A DNA stretch of 5,450 nt from Actinomycetota bacterium (GTDB taxonomy: Bacteria; Actinomycetota; Thermoleophilia; Gaiellales; Gaiellaceae), in contig VAXK01000224.1 of NCBI GenBank assembly GCA_005885565.1, forward strand, positions 1 to 5,450. The letters run 5' to 3'. Made by a program: the position numbers and the translations under genes. The number at the start of each line of letters is the position of its first letter. The first letter of the stretch is position 1. The notes under the pieces are model-generated. The model was not told the origin of the DNA. It ran no database searches and saw only the letters and a program-made list of their open reading frames with translations. Below, piece after piece: positions 4,776 through 5,450 of the stretch.

Positions 4776-5450
4776 TCACGCGCCGCTCCCCCGCGCGCCG
4801 TCCTGGCGGATGAGGATGACGTGGCGCCGGTAGAGCTCCCGTCGGGAGCCCGTCGCGAGCAGCCCCTTCGCCACCTTGTCCTCGCTCGTCGGATCGAGCA
4901 CGAGCAGGCCGTAGCCGCGCGTGACGCTTCGCGAGCCCTCGATGCGAAGGCGGAGCTCGACGATCTGCTTCAGCTGCTTTGCGGTCAGGAGCTCGAAGCG
5001 ACCGTCGAACGCAATCCGGCCGCGAAGCTCGGGGTGGTCGAGGATCAGCCAGTCGGCGTAGCGCTCGTTCGCGAAGATGCGCAGGCCCGGGTTCTGCTCG
5101 GCGATCCGCGCGACGGTGCTCGACGCGGCCGGAGGGAAGTCACGCGTGTACCAGCTCGACGGGTGCGAGAACGCGCCGACGACGATCCACGCGCAGACGA
5201 GCGGCGCCGGTAGGGCGAGCAGCTTGTTCAGGTGCCGGTAGCGCGGGTTGTCCCAGTGGGAGGAGAGGACGCCGTCGAGGGCCGCCGGCAGGAGGATGAG
5301 CGCGGCGAGCATGAACCACACCACGCTCCGGATGGCGAGCAGCGCGAGCACGAGCGTGACGAGGAGCGCCGCCTGCTCGAAAAGCGTCAGCCTCGACCGG
5401 CAGCGGCCGGCGAGCCAGGCGGCGAGGAGCGCGAGGAGATAGAACGGCGC
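4776..5450 (-). CDS. Polytopic membrane protein with C-terminal soluble domain, partial (N-terminus beyond right edge)
   Basis: The frame is open from the right edge to TGA at 4778-4776, giving 224 visible residues. A GTG at 5351 is not the likely start because the frame continues upstream without a stop and still encodes a membrane segment. Hydrophobic segments lie at about visible residues 2-15, 24-38, 40-54 and 80-95. They are followed by a soluble domain of about 125 residues including ANERYADWLILDHPELRG and AFDGRFELL. Overall it resembles multi-spanning actinobacterial membrane proteins of the GT-C glycosyltransferase or mannosyltransferase type, with many helices and a C-terminal domain, but the catalytic N-terminus is outside the window, so the function cannot be assigned. 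It is 235 bases from the pilin genes and probably a separate transcription unit. A role in pilin or envelope glycosylation is only a guess from position. Confidence 0.75.
   Translation of the reverse strand, partial: APFYLLALLAAWLAGRCRSRLTLFEQAALLVTLVLALLAIRSVVWFMLAALILLPAALDGVLSSHWDNPRYRHLNKLLALPAPLVCAWIVVGAFSHPSSWYTRDFPPAASSTVARIAEQNPGLRIFANERYADWLILDHPELRGRIAFDGRFELLTAKQLKQIVELRLRIEGSRSVTRGYGLLVLDPTSEDKVAKGLLATGSRRELYRRHVILIRQDGARGSGA

Noticed and set aside
4776..5351. GTG at 5351 as the start of the membrane protein
   Set aside because: The frame stays open to the right edge and encodes another membrane segment before this codon, so the gene most likely begins outside the window.
1..5450. 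CRISPR arrays, tRNA or rRNA genes, insertion sequences, phage attachment sites
   Set aside because: None seen: no regular short repeats with spacers, no cloverleaf-like segment, no transposase frame or terminal inverted repeats.

Overview
The window is GC-rich, and every gene I can support lies on the minus strand. It is best read from high to low coordinates as one end of a Tad/Flp (tight adherence, type IVc) pilus locus. The style suggests an actinobacterial-type chromosome: high GC, some GTG starts, strong purine-rich ribosome sites, short Flp pilins of the EGQALVEYALILGLIS type, and a TadG-like protein without a von Willebrand domain. A deep-branching group such as Thermoleophilia is a guess from protein style and was not tested; Chloroflexota is also possible.

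Layout in transcription order: (1) 5450-4776, the C-terminal part of a polytopic membrane protein, cut by the window edge. (2) 4775-4541, a 235-bp gap that should hold the promoter and 5' leader of the pilus operon; it carries a small perfect inverted repeat with a nearby third half-copy, but no promoter I can name. (3) Three tandem flp prepilin genes (4540-4349, 4332-4141, 4125-3943), each encoding a 43-residue mature pilin after predicted cleavage. (4) tadE (3933-3340), a pseudopilin. (5) A large, cysteine-rich TadG-like protein (3343-1298). (6) cpaB/rcpC (1285-554). (7) The N-terminal half of cpaE/tadZ (551 to the left edge), with a pseudo-receiver domain and the start of a MinD/ParA-type ATPase. 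The motor and platform genes (tadA, tadB, tadC) would be expected further left, outside the window. No prepilin peptidase gene is present here.

From flp to cpaE the genes are separated by 16 bp or less, and the later junctions reuse stop codons as parts of ribosome sites or start codons, so this is almost certainly one translationally coupled operon. In the Tad model, Flp forms the fibre, TadE and TadG-like proteins are minor envelope components, CpaB acts in the cell envelope near the export channel, and CpaE/TadZ places the machine at a cell site. The most distinctive points are the triplicated pilin genes (two near-identical, one divergent), the TadG-like protein with 20 cysteines, the fully degenerate receiver domain of CpaE, and the structured gap upstream of flp. 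I see no sign of a wholly new system: this is a recognisable Tad locus with lineage-specific features.
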